This document shows positions 17,721-28,453 of a DNA stretch of 61,741 bases, piece by piece. The notes below the pieces were generated by a model. It saw only the letters and a list, made by a program, of their open reading frames with translations, made no database searches and had not been told where the DNA came from. The position numbers and the translations under genes were made by a program. Origin of the DNA: Prochlorococcus sp. AG-355-N18 (lineage in GTDB: Bacteria > Cyanobacteriota > Cyanobacteriia > PCC-6307 > Cyanobiaceae). The stretch covers positions 1-61,741 of the forward strand of contig QCEG01000008.1 of assembly GCA_003278535.1 (NCBI GenBank). The letters are read 5' to 3'. Each line of letters opens with the position of its first letter. Position 1 is the stretch's first letter.

Positions 17721-18392
17721 TTGTTCATTACCGTTTGCGGACAAAAAGGGGGGGTGGCCAAGACCTGTACAAGTATTCACCTTGCTAGTGTTTGGCATTC
17801 TGAAGGTAAAAAAGTTTGCATAGTCGATGCTGACAAGAATAGATCTGCTTTAGCATACGCATCAAGAGGCAATCTTCCATTTCCAGTTTTCCCAGTCAGT
17901 TCAGCTGCTAAAGCATCAAGATCATCAGAAATTGTAATAACTGATGGCCAGGCTAGCAGTGATCAAGAAGAACTTAAACACTTAGCGTATGGTTCAGATT
18001 TAGTTATCTTACCTACAACTGCAAAAGCAAGATCAGTAGAATTAACTGTTGAACTAGCTGATTTATTAAGCAACTTAAAAGTTAACCATGCTGTAGTAAT
18101 AGTAAAAGTTGATTTTAGACAACAAAAAGCAGCTCAACAAGCTAAAGCAGCTCTAGAAAATTTTGGTTTATATGTTTTTGATACATTTATACCCTTACTT
18201 TCAGCATTCGATAAAGCAGAAGCCTCGGGCAATGCTGTATTTGAAGCTGTAGACGATTTAGGTAGATCAGATCCTCGTCGAATGACGGGCTGGTCTGCTT
18301 ATTATTCAATTGCCTCACAAATTCCATGCCTGATTTCGAAGCCCTCATCCGACACCAACAACTTAAACAGCCAACCACCAATCAGCGCTTAA
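17721..18392 (+). CDS. ParA/MinD-like ATPase, orphan
   Basis: A 223-aa deviant-Walker ATPase. The P-loop is GQKGGVAKT (7-15), with Ala in place of the usual Gly before the Lys; the signature Lys9 and Lys14 are kept. DADKN (switch I side) and LVILPTT-like segments follow. No parB, parS or minE is near, so a chromosome-partition role is not shown; positioning of a cellular cargo is an alternative. The start is TTG at 17721. It overlaps the next gene by 67 bp, which suggests coupled expression. Confidence 0.87.
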   Translation: MFITVCGQKGGVAKTCTSIHLASVWHSEGKKVCIVDADKNRSALAYASRGNLPFPVFPVSSAAKASRSSEIVITDGQASSDQEELKHLAYGSDLVILPTTAKARSVELTVELADLLSNLKVNHAVVIVKVDFRQQKAAQQAKAALENFGLYVFDTFIPLLSAFDKAEASGNAVFEAVDDLGRSDPRRMTGWSAYYSIASQIPCLISKPSSDTNNLNSQPPISA

Positions 18393-18568
18393 AAGTAGTT
18401 GATTCTCCCAATTTTGAAGAAGAAAAAAACGATGAAGCAATAATTAGACAATCTGGATTATTGGTTAATTTTTTTGGAGGTTTTATAGGCTCTGTAATTG
18501 GAACTTTAACAATACTGTTTCTTTATATGAATGAATATCTACCATTAGATTTACTAAAACTTAAGTAG
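18326..18568 (+). CDS. Small membrane protein overlapping the ParA-like gene
   Basis: An 80-aa protein. The N-terminal 45 residues are polar, then comes one membrane helix (LLVNFFGGFIGSVIGTLTIL, about 46-65) and a short C-terminal tail. The first 67 bp overlap the parA-like gene in another frame; no other ATG, GTG or TTG is available before the helix. The overlap points to a functional link with the ATPase, perhaps as a membrane anchor. Its 3' end overlaps argJ by 8 bp on the other strand. Confidence 0.7.
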   Translation: MPDFEALIRHQQLKQPTTNQRLKVVDSPNFEEEKNDEAIIRQSGLLVNFFGGFIGSVIGTLTILFLYMNEYLPLDLLKLK

Positions 18569-19799
18569 TATATTCGCTATTTATTTCAACATATTTTTTA
18601 GAAAGATCGCACCCCCAAGCTGTGCCTTTCGATTCGCCAGAATTTAGATTAATCATAATTTTTACAATATCATCTACTAAATATCTACCTTTCATTCTGG
18701 ACTTAATATAGTCTATTACTTTTTGTGGATCATATTTATATAACTTGCCATTTTCCAAAATCTGAGCGTTTCCTATATACAAGTCAACGTCATTTAAATT
18801 AAATTTAACTCCAGAATTGCCTGCAGCAGAAATGATTCGTCCCCAATTCGGATCACAACCATGTATCGCAGTTTTTACCAAGGCAGAATTACAAATAGAT
18901 TTCGCGAGCATAATTGCATCATCTGTATTTTGTGCTCCTTGAACCAAAACTTCTAATAAACAATTAGCTCCCTCTCCATCCCTTGCAATATTTTTTGCCA
19001 AGTTCTGACATACAATATCAATCCCTTGTTGGATAATTGGAAAAAACCTTTTTTCAATTTTCTCTCCTGCATTTATTCCAACAAAAGAATCATTTGTGCT
19101 TGTCTCTCCATCAACTGATATTGCATTAAAAGATTTTTGAACCGCAATAGCAATCATTTTGTCCCATTCTTCTTTTTGAATACCCGCATCACAGGTTAGA
19201 AAAGCAAGCATTGTAGCCATGTTGGGGTAAATCATTCCTGAACCTTTCGCAAATCCTGCTATTTTTATTCTTCTACCTTGAATAATCGTCTCTATTGACA
19301 CTTTTTTCAAAGTCAAATCAGTGGTTAAAATTGCTTCTGCTGCATTTTCGAAATTATTATCCTTTAAATCACTAACTAAATTCGGTAAATTTTTTACTAA
19401 ATCATTTATTTGTATTGGAACACCAATTACACCAGTTGAGCACATTAAAACTTCTTCTTCTTTTATTCCTAAAAGATCTGCAATCTTTCCTGTAGCAATT
19501 TGAAAATGTTGAATGCCAAGATTTCCTGTACAGGCATTTGCTTGACCAGAATTAATTAGTATTGCTCTTACAAAACCTGCAGTTGTTTTAATCCTTTCCT
19601 CACAAATATCCACACAAGAAGCTCGAACTATTGATTGGGTAAACATCCCACTAAAAATGCTTCCTTTTGGAGCGAATATTAGTGCTAAATCTTTTTTATT
19701 AGAATCTTTTAAACCAGCAGATATCCCAGCAAAAAGAAACCCCTTTGGTGTCACCTTACTGTCATCAACAAACGACCAATTGGAATCTAACTGGCTCAA
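18561..19799 (-). CDS. argJ: Bifunctional glutamate N-acetyltransferase/amino-acid acetyltransferase
   Basis: Transfers acetyl from N-acetylornithine to glutamate in the cyclic arginine pathway. The 412-aa precursor self-cleaves at the Ala-Thr bond in GSGMIYPNMATML; Thr196 becomes the nucleophile of the beta chain. Other family signatures include SGQANACTG (84-92) and the C-terminal CDPNWGRI. The start is TTG. It is convergent with the small membrane protein gene and divergent from coaE (76 bp). Confidence 0.96.
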   Translation of the reverse strand: MSQLDSNWSFVDDSKVTPKGFLFAGISAGLKDSNKKDLALIFAPKGSIFSGMFTQSIVRASCVDICEERIKTTAGFVRAILINSGQANACTGNLGIQHFQIATGKIADLLGIKEEEVLMCSTGVIGVPIQINDLVKNLPNLVSDLKDNNFENAAEAILTTDLTLKKVSIETIIQGRRIKIAGFAKGSGMIYPNMATMLAFLTCDAGIQKEEWDKMIAIAVQKSFNAISVDGETSTNDSFVGINAGEKIEKRFFPIIQQGIDIVCQNLAKNIARDGEGANCLLEVLVQGAQNTDDAIMLAKSICNSALVKTAIHGCDPNWGRIISAAGNSGVKFNLNDVDLYIGNAQILENGKLYKYDPQKVIDYIKSRMKGRYLVDDIVKIMINLNSGESKGTAWGCDLSKKYVEINSEYTT

Positions 19800-19875
19800 T
19801 TTTTTTGGTATTTTAATTAATATTAACTACTCTTTAATACTAAAGAAACTAAGTAAATAGATTATTATTAATTAT

Positions 19876-20493
19876 ATGGTTATACTTCAAAAATCAAAAA
19901 ACAACCAAAGAAGGATCGGTTTAACAGGAGGTATTGCAAGTGGGAAGACAACCATAACTAATTACATTAGAAAACATAAAAACATACCAATATTAGATGC
20001 AGATCATTTTTCAAGAGAATTAATCAAACCAAACACATATGGATATAAGAAAATTTTAGATTATTTTGGAAATAAAATTATTGATAATAAGAGCAATTCA
20101 GAAAGGGAAATAAACAGAAAAATTTTAAGGGACATTATTTTTAAACATTCAGAATGCAAGGAATGGATTGAAAAACTGCTTCACCCCTTAATTAAAGAAA
20201 GAATGATAGAAGAATGCAGTCAATACACAAATAATCAAACTATAGTATTGGTTATTCCATTATTGTTTGAAGCAAAATTTGAAGATATTTGCACTGAAAT
20301 ATGGTTAGTTAAATGTCCTAAAGAACTACAAAAAAAAAGACTTATGACAAGAGATAAATTAAGCGAAAAAGACGCATATGAATTGATAAATTTTCAATTA
20401 AGTTTTGAAGAAAAAAGAAAATTTTCAGATATCATTTTAGATAATTCGGATGATCAAAATAAATGGATCAATACGATAAAAGAGCTTCTTTAA
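19876..20493 (+). CDS. coaE: Dephospho-CoA kinase
   Basis: Last step of coenzyme A synthesis: phosphorylates the ribose 3'-OH of dephospho-CoA. At 205 aa it has the P-loop GLTGGIASGKTT (15-26), an LDADHFSRELI segment and a lid region with VIPLLFEAKFE. The start is ATG. It is convergent with gatB, with stops 3 bp apart. Confidence 0.95.
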   Translation: MVILQKSKNNQRRIGLTGGIASGKTTITNYIRKHKNIPILDADHFSRELIKPNTYGYKKILDYFGNKIIDNKSNSEREINRKILRDIIFKHSECKEWIEKLLHPLIKERMIEECSQYTNNQTIVLVIPLLFEAKFEDICTEIWLVKCPKELQKKRLMTRDKLSEKDAYELINFQLSFEEKRKFSDIILDNSDDQNKWINTIKELL

Positions 20494-20496
20494 GCT

Positions 20497-21969
20497 TTAG
20501 CTATTCAATTTTTCCATAAGAAGTTTATTTGCAAGTTTCGGGTCAGCTTTACCTTTGGTTCTCTTCATAAGTTGACCAACAAAAAAACCAAGTAACTTAG
20601 TTTTACCATTTTTAAATGCTTGAACTTCATTTGGATGTTCATTTATAAGTTCATCAATTATTGGAAGAATACTTGAAGAATCAGATATCATTGCCAACCC
20701 TTTTTCTTCAACTAATTTTTTCGGGGAAATATTTTTTTGGATAAGTTCAGGTAAAATTTCTTTTGCAATTTTTCCACTAATTATATTTTTTGAAATCATG
20801 CTAATCATTTCAGCAAGATTTTCAGGACTAAGCTTTAATTCACTAAAACTTAGTTTGTTTGATTTTAAATGGCCCACAATATCACTTGTTACCCAATTTG
20901 AAGCTAGTTTTGCCTCTGCACCATTTGCTACTGTTTCTTCAAAAAAATTTGCCATGCTTATTTCATCAGAAATTACCCTTGCATCATATGCAGACAACCC
21001 AAATTGACTTACATATTTATTTCTTTTCTTTGAAGGTAATTCTGGTAGTTCTTTAAACCATATTTCTTGTTGGGCTTTTGTTATTTCAATTGGACCTAAG
21101 TCAGGATCTGGAAAATATCTATAGTCACTGCTACCTTCTTTTAATCTCATACTTTTCGTTAATTGCTTAGCTTCATCCCATAACCTTGTTTCTTGAAAGA
21201 TTTTTCCTCCATTTTCATAAACTTCTATTTGTCTGGCTATTTCATAATCACAAGCCTTTTGAATTGCAGAAAATGAATTCATATTTTTTATTTCCACTTT
21301 GGTACCAAAAGGAGCATTGGGTCCTTTTCTAACTGAAATATTGACATCACATCGCAATGAACCCTCTTGCATATTTCCGTCTGATACACCTAGATATCTC
21401 ACTATTCTTCTAATCTCTGAAACATATTCAGATGCCTCTTTACCTGATCTAATATCTGGTTTACTTACAATCTCACAAAGTGCTATTCCGGCACGATTAT
21501 AATCAACTAAAGAATACTTAGAGCCAGCTAATCTATCACTTCCTGAATGGACTAGTTTTCCGGCGTCTTCTTCCATATGTAGCCTTTCTATACCAATTTT
21601 TTTGATATAAGGTTCTTTGTCCTTTTCAATTATTTCAACCTCTAACCAGCCATTTTCAGCTAGTGGCTCATCAAATTGTGAAATTTGATAATTTTTAGGT
21701 AGATCAGGATAAAAATATTGTTTTCTATCAAATTTACAATGTTCAGCAACATTTAAATTTAATGCTAACGAAGTTTTTACTGCATACTCAAGAACAGTCT
21801 CATTCAAAACTGGAAGAGTTCCTGGTAACCCACAAACTACAGGATCTATATGCGTATTAGGTGCATCACCAAAAGCCGTTGACGCAGATGTGAATATTTT
21901 ACTTTTCGTATTAAGCTGTACATGAGTTTCCAAACCAATCACAGCTTCCCAAGATTCCAAATTGTTCAT
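20497..21969 (-). CDS. gatB: Aspartyl/glutamyl-tRNA amidotransferase subunit B
   Basis: The tRNA-binding kinase subunit of GatCAB, which converts Glu-tRNA(Gln) to Gln-tRNA(Gln) (and Asp-tRNA(Asn) where needed). The sequence starts ...WEAVIGLETHVQL, the family's diagnostic opening, and ends with the YqeY-like tail domain (LLGFFVGQLMKRTKGKADP). The reading frame is open 57 bp further upstream, but ATG 21969 gives the standard start and 490-aa length. gatA and gatC are not in the window. Confidence 0.96.
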   Translation of the reverse strand: MNNLESWEAVIGLETHVQLNTKSKIFTSASTAFGDAPNTHIDPVVCGLPGTLPVLNETVLEYAVKTSLALNLNVAEHCKFDRKQYFYPDLPKNYQISQFDEPLAENGWLEVEIIEKDKEPYIKKIGIERLHMEEDAGKLVHSGSDRLAGSKYSLVDYNRAGIALCEIVSKPDIRSGKEASEYVSEIRRIVRYLGVSDGNMQEGSLRCDVNISVRKGPNAPFGTKVEIKNMNSFSAIQKACDYEIARQIEVYENGGKIFQETRLWDEAKQLTKSMRLKEGSSDYRYFPDPDLGPIEITKAQQEIWFKELPELPSKKRNKYVSQFGLSAYDARVISDEISMANFFEETVANGAEAKLASNWVTSDIVGHLKSNKLSFSELKLSPENLAEMISMISKNIISGKIAKEILPELIQKNISPKKLVEEKGLAMISDSSSILPIIDELINEHPNEVQAFKNGKTKLLGFFVGQLMKRTKGKADPKLANKLLMEKLNS

Positions 21970-22048
21970 TATCAAAAGTCTCTTTATTAATATTATTGGA
22001 TATAAAGGAAAAGAGGACCAAAACACAAATAAAAATATTAATTTTTAA

Positions 22049-23158
22049 ATGGCACAAGAAACCAAAAATTCAATATTAATCATTGGCGGTGGACTTTTAG
22101 GTTTATCTATTGCATATGAATTTTCTAGAAATAACTTCAAAGTTTTAGTTTTAAGCAAAAACAGAAATGAATCAGCTGGATTTGTTGCTGCAGGAATGTT
22201 AGCTACACATGCCGAAGGGCTCGAAGATGAATTACTAAAATTTGGCCAAGAAAGTCAAAGTCTAATTCCAAAGTGGATAAAAAGTATTGAACAAGATAGT
22301 AATATTAAATGCGGTTTAAAAAAATGTGGCATAGTAGTTCCTTTTAAAAACAAAGAAGATCTTGAAGAATTTCCAACTTATGAATATGGAAAATATTTAA
22401 ATAACAAAGATCTTCAAACAGAAATTAATGGAATGAATTCTATTTGGAAACATGGTTTACTTTTTGAACAAGATGGTCAAATAGATAACCGAAGAAGACT
22501 AATGCGTGCTCTTGAGAGAGCATGCTCCTTGCATGGAGTCGAATTTCAAGAGGGATCAGAAGTAGAGGATTTGACATTCGAAAAAAACAAAATTACAGGT
22601 GCAACAGTTTTATGTGCCACTGGGGAAAGAAAAAAAATTAACTGCGAAAAAGCAATTATATGCAGCGGTGCTTGGAGTAAAAAAATTTTTAATAAGATTC
22701 CAGTCTTTCCTGTAAAAGGACAAATGCTATCAATACAAGGTCCAACAAATTTTCTGAAAAGAGTTATTTTTGGTCCAAAAACTTATCTAGTTCCCCGTGA
22801 TGATGGACTTATTATAGTTGGAGCGACAGTTGAAAAAGATTCAAAATTTAATCAAGGTAATACTCCTAATGGAATCAAACAACTGCAAGAGGGCATTCGC
22901 TCCTTATTGCCAGAAGCTATTAATTGGCCACAAATGGAACATTGGTGGGGATTTAGACCTTGCACGCCAGATCTAAAACCAATAATTGGAAAATCTACAA
23001 TTGAAAATCTTTTTATAGCTACAGGACATTACAGAAATGGAGTTTTATTTTCTGCAATAACAAGTGATCTTCTTTTGAAAATAGTTCAAAATAAAAATCT
23101 CAAAGAAATAGAAAAAAGCTTTTTAGAAAAATTTAGTTTAGATAGATTTGCAATTTAA
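22049..23158 (+). CDS. thiO: FAD-dependent glycine oxidase, ThiO type
   Basis: A 369-aa DAAO-family flavoenzyme. The N-terminal dinucleotide site reads LIIGGGLLGLSIAYE; FVAAGMLATHAEG and the C-terminal WGFRPCTPDLKPIIG...GHYRNG match ThiO. It makes the dehydroglycine imine used for the thiazole of thiamine. thiL, the last step of the pathway, is also in this window about 29 kb away. It is divergent from gatB. Confidence 0.88.
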   Translation: MAQETKNSILIIGGGLLGLSIAYEFSRNNFKVLVLSKNRNESAGFVAAGMLATHAEGLEDELLKFGQESQSLIPKWIKSIEQDSNIKCGLKKCGIVVPFKNKEDLEEFPTYEYGKYLNNKDLQTEINGMNSIWKHGLLFEQDGQIDNRRRLMRALERACSLHGVEFQEGSEVEDLTFEKNKITGATVLCATGERKKINCEKAIICSGAWSKKIFNKIPVFPVKGQMLSIQGPTNFLKRVIFGPKTYLVPRDDGLIIVGATVEKDSKFNQGNTPNGIKQLQEGIRSLLPEAINWPQMEHWWGFRPCTPDLKPIIGKSTIENLFIATGHYRNGVLFSAITSDLLLKIVQNKNLKEIEKSFLEKFSLDRFAI

Positions 23159-23161
23159 ATT

Positions 23162-23620
23162 TTAATTTTCAGATCGCCATTTCGAATCAGAAGTTTCCCA
23201 CTCACATAATTCCTCTTCGTTAAACCATAGATCAATTTCAAATTTTGCTGTATCTTCTCCATCAGAACCATGAATAATATTCCTCCCAATATCAATAGCT
23301 AAATCACCTCTAATTGTTCCAGGCTCTGCTTCCAGAGGTTTTGTTGCACCTATTAGTTTTCTAGCACTCAAAATAACTCCTTCGCCTTCCCACACCATTG
23401 CTACAACAGGACCACTTGAAATAAAGTCTACTAAATCACCAAAAAAGGGTCTTTCTCTATGCACTCCATAATGATTTTGAGCAAGTTCTTTTGAAGGAAT
23501 TAATTGCTTTAATCCAACCAATTTAAATCCTTTTTTTTCAAATCTGCCAATAATCTCAGAAATATATCCTCTTTGAACTCCATCTGGTTTAATTGCAATA
23601 AAGGTTCTCTCTTTGGTCAT
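23162..23620 (-). CDS. ndk: Nucleoside diphosphate kinase
   Basis: Equalises NTP and dNTP pools by phosphate transfer through His117 (NIIHGSD, 114-120). The 152-aa length, KPDGVQRG (11-18) and [12 protein letters not shown] tail are standard. The start is ATG. It is convergent with thiO with 3 bp between the stops. Confidence 0.97.
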   Translation of the reverse strand: MTKERTFIAIKPDGVQRGYISEIIGRFEKKGFKLVGLKQLIPSKELAQNHYGVHRERPFFGDLVDFISSGPVVAMVWEGEGVILSARKLIGATKPLEAEPGTIRGDLAIDIGRNIIHGSDGEDTAKFEIDLWFNEEELCEWETSDSKWRSEN

Positions 23621-23742
23621 TTAGTTAATAATCACTCTATGTATATTCAACTTTTGGGTGGTAACTTGGCAAGTAATCATTAAAATAAAAGATATTGTTT
23701 TGAGTAATTTTCAAAAACATTTATTAATCATTAAGACATAAA

Positions 23743-25689
23743 TTGACCAATTTTGAGCCGAAAAAATTAAATAATATTTGGACTATTGAAGATAGTATTT
23801 CGACTTATAACATAGACAAATGGGGAGATAAATATTTTTCTATAAATTCCAAAGGAAATATATCAGTAACTAAAAGTATAAAATCTGAAAATGAGATTGA
23901 TCTTCTTAAGCTTGTCAAAGAACTTAAGAGTAGAGAAATAAATCCTCCATTAATCATAAGATTTAATGATATCTTAAAAGATCGAATAAATGCATTACAT
24001 GACTCTTTTTTAAAAGCAATAAAAACCTATAAATATAAGAACATTTATCAAGGCGTTTTCCCTGTCAAATGTAATCAACAGAAAAATGTCCTAGAAAAGA
24101 TAATAGAGTTTGGTAGCCAATGGAATTTTGGTTTAGAAGTAGGAAGTAAATCAGAACTATTAATTGGCCTTGCACTTCTTGAAAACCAAAATTCATTATT
24201 AATATGCAACGGATATAAAGATAAAAAATATATTGAGATTGCTACTTTGGCCAGAAAACTCGGCAAAAAGCCAATAATTGTTATTGAACAACGAGATGAG
24301 GTAAAAAGAATTATTCAAGCAGTTCAAGAACTTAACGCGACTCCATTGATAGGAATTAGAGCAAAGTTATCAAGTAAAAGTAGTGGTAGGTGGGGTAAAT
24401 CTATTGGAGATAATTCCAAATTTGGATTATCAATCCCAGAAATTATGTTGACAATAAAAGAACTACAAGAAGCAAATCTTATCAACGAAATGAAATTGCT
24501 CCATTTTCATATAGGCAGTCAAATAAGTGATATTGCTGTGATCAAAGACGCATTACAAGAAGCGAGTCAAATATATGTTGAACTATGCAAACTAGGAGCC
24601 CCAATGCAATATATCGACGTTGGGGGAGGATTAGGAATAGATTTTGATGGAACTAAAACCTCTTCCAACACCTCTACTAATTATTCTCTTCAAAATTATG
24701 CTAACGATGTAATTGCAACTATTAAGGATTCATGTGAATTAAATAATATCAAGCATCCAACCATAATCTCAGAAAGTGGAAGAGCAATAATTAGTCATTG
24801 TTCAGTTTTAATTTTTAATGTCTTAGGAACAAGTCATGTCAGTTCCAAACTACAAATTTTTGATAAAAAAAATCATCAATTAATAATTTCAAATTTACTT
24901 GAAACTTTCTATGCATTAAAAAAACTTAAAAATAAAAAAATAAATTTATCCCAAATAATTGAACTATGGAATGATGCAAAAAAGTTTAAAGAAGATTGCT
25001 TAGTGGCTTTTAGATTAGGATTTTTAAGTTTGGCAGAAAGAGCTTATGCCGAAGAGCTTACTTGGGCTTGCGCAAAAGAAATTTCTAATAACCTGAATAA
25101 TGATGAAATTAATCACCCTGATTTATCTGAAATTACAGAAACTCTTGCATCAACTTATTATGCAAATTTATCTATCTTTAAATCTATTCCCGATAGCTGG
25201 GCAATAAATCAAATTTTTCCCATAGTACCAATACATCGGCACTTAGAGGAGCCTTTCTGCAAAGGCAACTTTGCAGATTTAACTTGTGACTCAGATGGGA
25301 AACTAAATAATTTTATTGATGATGGAAAAATTAAATCATTACTAAATTTACATAAGCCAGAGGAAGATAAAGATTACCTAATTGGAATTTTTATGACTGG
25401 AGCCTATCAAGAAGCATTAGGAAACTTGCACAATTTATTTGGTAGTACAAACGTTGTTCATATAGACATAAATCAAGATAATTCATATAAGGTCAAAAAT
25501 ATTATTAAAGAGGACAGTAAATCTGAAATTTTACAATTATTAGATTACAGTTCAGCTTCTTTGGTTGAATCTATAAGGATTAATACTGAATCAGCAATTG
25601 ATCAAAAAAAATTAACTATTGAAGAAGCAAGGAAATTAATGGATCAAATCGAAATTAGTCTCAGAAAAAGTAGTTATTTATCAGAATGA
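23743..25689 (+). CDS. speA: Biosynthetic arginine decarboxylase
   Basis: Makes agmatine for polyamines. The 648-aa fold-III PLP enzyme has its PLP lysine in VFPVKCNQ (Lys109), a barrel segment with HFHIGSQ, and the glycine loop DVGGGLGID. The downstream [14 protein letters not shown] and the late [11 protein letters not shown] with its Cys-containing acidic region match SpeA. The start is TTG at 23743. The last 16 bp overlap the 3' end of alaS on the opposite strand. Confidence 0.96.
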   Translation: MTNFEPKKLNNIWTIEDSISTYNIDKWGDKYFSINSKGNISVTKSIKSENEIDLLKLVKELKSREINPPLIIRFNDILKDRINALHDSFLKAIKTYKYKNIYQGVFPVKCNQQKNVLEKIIEFGSQWNFGLEVGSKSELLIGLALLENQNSLLICNGYKDKKYIEIATLARKLGKKPIIVIEQRDEVKRIIQAVQELNATPLIGIRAKLSSKSSGRWGKSIGDNSKFGLSIPEIMLTIKELQEANLINEMKLLHFHIGSQISDIAVIKDALQEASQIYVELCKLGAPMQYIDVGGGLGIDFDGTKTSSNTSTNYSLQNYANDVIATIKDSCELNNIKHPTIISESGRAIISHCSVLIFNVLGTSHVSSKLQIFDKKNHQLIISNLLETFYALKKLKNKKINLSQIIELWNDAKKFKEDCLVAFRLGFLSLAERAYAEELTWACAKEISNNLNNDEINHPDLSEITETLASTYYANLSIFKSIPDSWAINQIFPIVPIHRHLEEPFCKGNFADLTCDSDGKLNNFIDDGKIKSLLNLHKPEEDKDYLIGIFMTGAYQEALGNLHNLFGSTNVVHIDINQDNSYKVKNIIKEDSKSEILQLLDYSSASLVESIRINTESAIDQKKLTIEEARKLMDQIEISLRKSSYLSE

Positions 25690-28334
25690 CTATCTAATGT
25701 TTTTTGCAAATAATTTTTAGCATAATCTAGAGCATCACTTAACTTATCAATATCTTTAGCACCTGCTTGAGCAAAGTTAGGCTTTCCTCCTCCACCTCCA
25801 GAACAAATTCTTGCAATCTCATTAATTAATTTACCTGCATGCAATCCTTTTTTTACTGCATCATCACCTAAAGAAACTGCAAATAACAACTTTCTATTTT
25901 CTGGATTTGGTATTCCCCCAAGAATCACTATTGCTTTATTTCCCAAATGAGAAGTTAAATTAAGTGCTGCAGATTGCAAAGAATTCCCATCTAAGCCATC
26001 AATATGATTTACTAAAATTGAAAAAGAATTGACTATTTGTGAGGATGATTTTATAGAAGAGTATTTAAAATATGCAATTTCATCTTTCATTTTTTGTATC
26101 TCTTTATTCTTATTAATAAGCTCTGCTTGCAAATTATTAACCCTTTCAAAAAGCTGATTAGGATTTGCTTTTAACAAATCACTTAATTGATTTATTAAAG
26201 CATTTCTATCACTGAAATATTCTAATGCTGATTGGCCTGATAATGCTTCAATTCTTCTTACTCCGGCTGAGATTCCTTCCTCACTAATTATTTTGAAAGA
26301 ACCTAATTCAGATGTAGTTTTAACATGTGTGCCACCACAAAGTTCCATTGAAACTCCTGGTACATTAACAACGCGCACCTCATCATCATATTTTTCTCCA
26401 AACATGGCGACTGCGCCCTTTTCAAGAGCCTCACTCTTAGACATATTTTTTATTTCTAGGGAATGATTTTCCATAATCCAAGAGTTAACTAAAGTCTCAA
26501 TCTTAGAAATTTGATCTTTAGAAATAGGATTAGAGGAATTAAAGTCAAATCGTAATTTATTAAAGGCTACTAATGAACCTTTTTGTCCAACACTTTCATC
26601 AACAACTGATTTAAGTGCAGATTGTAATAAATGAGTAGCTGTATGATTTGCAGCAGCCTTTGCTCTATTAGAGGAGCTAACATTAGTATTAACTTTTTGT
26701 CCAATAGTTAATATTCCTTTTTTGATCGTTCCATAATGCAAAAAAACATTTTTCTTTCGCATAACATTATCAACAAAGACCTCTACATCTTTTGAGAATA
26801 TCGTTCCAATATCGCCAACTTGCCCGCCAGATTCTCCATAAAAAGTGGTCTGATTAAGAACAATTAAAACTTTCTGACCTTCACTTGCTTGCTTAACTAA
26901 TTTTGAATCGAAGAATATACCCTTTATTTCAGCTTCGGTAAGAAGTGAATCATAACCATTAAAAACAGTTTTGTTAAAAAGATCTATTTCTCGCTCTAAT
27001 GATCCCTCTAATGTCAAATCAATATTACTTGAAGCAGCTTTAGCTCTCTCTTTTTGTATATTCATTTCTTCTTCAAAACCCTTTACATCTACACTGATAC
27101 TATTTTCTTCTGCAATTTCTACAGTAAGTTCTAAAGGAAATCCATAAGTATCATAAAGTTCAAAAGCTTTAAAACCAGAAATTAATTTCTGCCCTGAAGA
27201 AATTATCTCATCTAGCAATTTTTCTCCTCTTTCAAGAGTTTCCCTAAATCTTATTTCTTCAATTTTTATCTCATTCAAAATTAAATCATTATTATTTTTT
27301 AAATCAGGATAATTATTTTGCATTAAATTAATCCCGACAGTAGCAATATGAGGTAAAAATTCATTTGTTATACCTAATAATCTCCCATGTCTGACCATTC
27401 TTCTAATAAGCCTTCTTAATATATATCCCCTGCCGAGATTACTTGCTGCTACTCCATCAGAAATTAAATGAATAACAGCTCTTGTATGATCACCAATGAT
27501 TTTTAAAGAAATTTTGTTTTTATCATCTGAAGAAAAATAATCAATATTTGCAATCTCACAAATTTTTTGGATGATAGGAAAAATTAAATCTGTCTCATAA
27601 TTATTTTGCTTTTTTTGTAGTATTTGAGCCATCCTTTCAAGTCCCATTCCTGTATCAATATTTTTAAATTTTAAATCTGTCAATTTTCCATTAGGATCAC
27701 GATTATATTGCATAAAAACAAGATTATAAAATTCAATAAAACGATCTCCATCTTCTAAATCTATATTCTGCAGACCCTTTTCAGGATGAAAATCATAATA
27801 AAGTTCTGAACAAGGTCCACATGGACCTGTTTTGCCCGATGACCAAAAATTATCTTCCTCCCCTAGTTTCACTATCCTATCGGGATGAATACCAATTTCA
27901 TCTCTCCAAATTTTTGCAGACTCTTCGTCTTCGTGAAAAACACTCACAATTATATTTTCAAAAGAAAGTTGATAAATATTAGTAACTAATTCCCAAGCCC
28001 ATTGAATAGCCTCTCGTTTAAAATAATCTCCAAAAGAAAAATTACCAAGCATTTCAAAAAAAGTGTGGTGTCTAGCTGTAATTCCAACGTTTTCTATATC
28101 GTTTGTTCTGATGCACTTTTGGCTAGAGGTAGCCCTTTTTGATGGTCTTTCTTTTAAACCTAAGAAAACTGGTTTAAAAGGAAGCATTCCAGCAATTGTG
28201 AGCATAACCGTAGGGTCATCTGGAATCAAAGATGCACTTGGAATGATTTTATGTAATTTTTCACTGTAAAATTTTAAAAAAGCATTTCTTATCTCATCTC
28301 CAGTAACTATTTTTTTAATTAATTGAGATGTCAT
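25674..28334 (-). CDS. alaS: Alanyl-tRNA synthetase
   Basis: A full-length 886-aa AlaRS: class II catalytic core (residues 1-250, [17 protein letters not shown]), tRNA-recognition domain, editing domain with NHTATHLLQ and CGGTHV, and the C-terminal oligomerisation/C-Ala part ending with the glycine-rich [16 protein letters not shown]. The start is ATG. The convergent 16-bp overlap with speA means both 3' ends are shared. Confidence 0.98.
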   Translation of the reverse strand: MTSQLIKKIVTGDEIRNAFLKFYSEKLHKIIPSASLIPDDPTVMLTIAGMLPFKPVFLGLKERPSKRATSSQKCIRTNDIENVGITARHHTFFEMLGNFSFGDYFKREAIQWAWELVTNIYQLSFENIIVSVFHEDEESAKIWRDEIGIHPDRIVKLGEEDNFWSSGKTGPCGPCSELYYDFHPEKGLQNIDLEDGDRFIEFYNLVFMQYNRDPNGKLTDLKFKNIDTGMGLERMAQILQKKQNNYETDLIFPIIQKICEIANIDYFSSDDKNKISLKIIGDHTRAVIHLISDGVAASNLGRGYILRRLIRRMVRHGRLLGITNEFLPHIATVGINLMQNNYPDLKNNNDLILNEIKIEEIRFRETLERGEKLLDEIISSGQKLISGFKAFELYDTYGFPLELTVEIAEENSISVDVKGFEEEMNIQKERAKAASSNIDLTLEGSLEREIDLFNKTVFNGYDSLLTEAEIKGIFFDSKLVKQASEGQKVLIVLNQTTFYGESGGQVGDIGTIFSKDVEVFVDNVMRKKNVFLHYGTIKKGILTIGQKVNTNVSSSNRAKAAANHTATHLLQSALKSVVDESVGQKGSLVAFNKLRFDFNSSNPISKDQISKIETLVNSWIMENHSLEIKNMSKSEALEKGAVAMFGEKYDDEVRVVNVPGVSMELCGGTHVKTTSELGSFKIISEEGISAGVRRIEALSGQSALEYFSDRNALINQLSDLLKANPNQLFERVNNLQAELINKNKEIQKMKDEIAYFKYSSIKSSSQIVNSFSILVNHIDGLDGNSLQSAALNLTSHLGNKAIVILGGIPNPENRKLLFAVSLGDDAVKKGLHAGKLINEIARICSGGGGGKPNFAQAGAKDIDKLSDALDYAKNYLQKTLDSHSDK

Positions 28335-28453
28335 TTATCCAAAAAAAGAAGATTAAAAATTAAAGAAAAGCGTAATTTCGGTTATTTCGCAAAAATAATC
28401 ACGCGAATTTATATTCTATATAACTAAAGTTAATTTATAAAGCTAATTATTCT

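Noticed and set aside
20497..22026. Longer gatB with 19 extra N-terminal residues
   Set aside because: The extension is hydrophobic and unlike GatB; the conserved protein starts at the ATG at 21969.
23654..23675. NtcA-like site (GTA-N8-TAC) before speA
   Set aside because: The nearest match is GTA...GTA, not the required palindrome.
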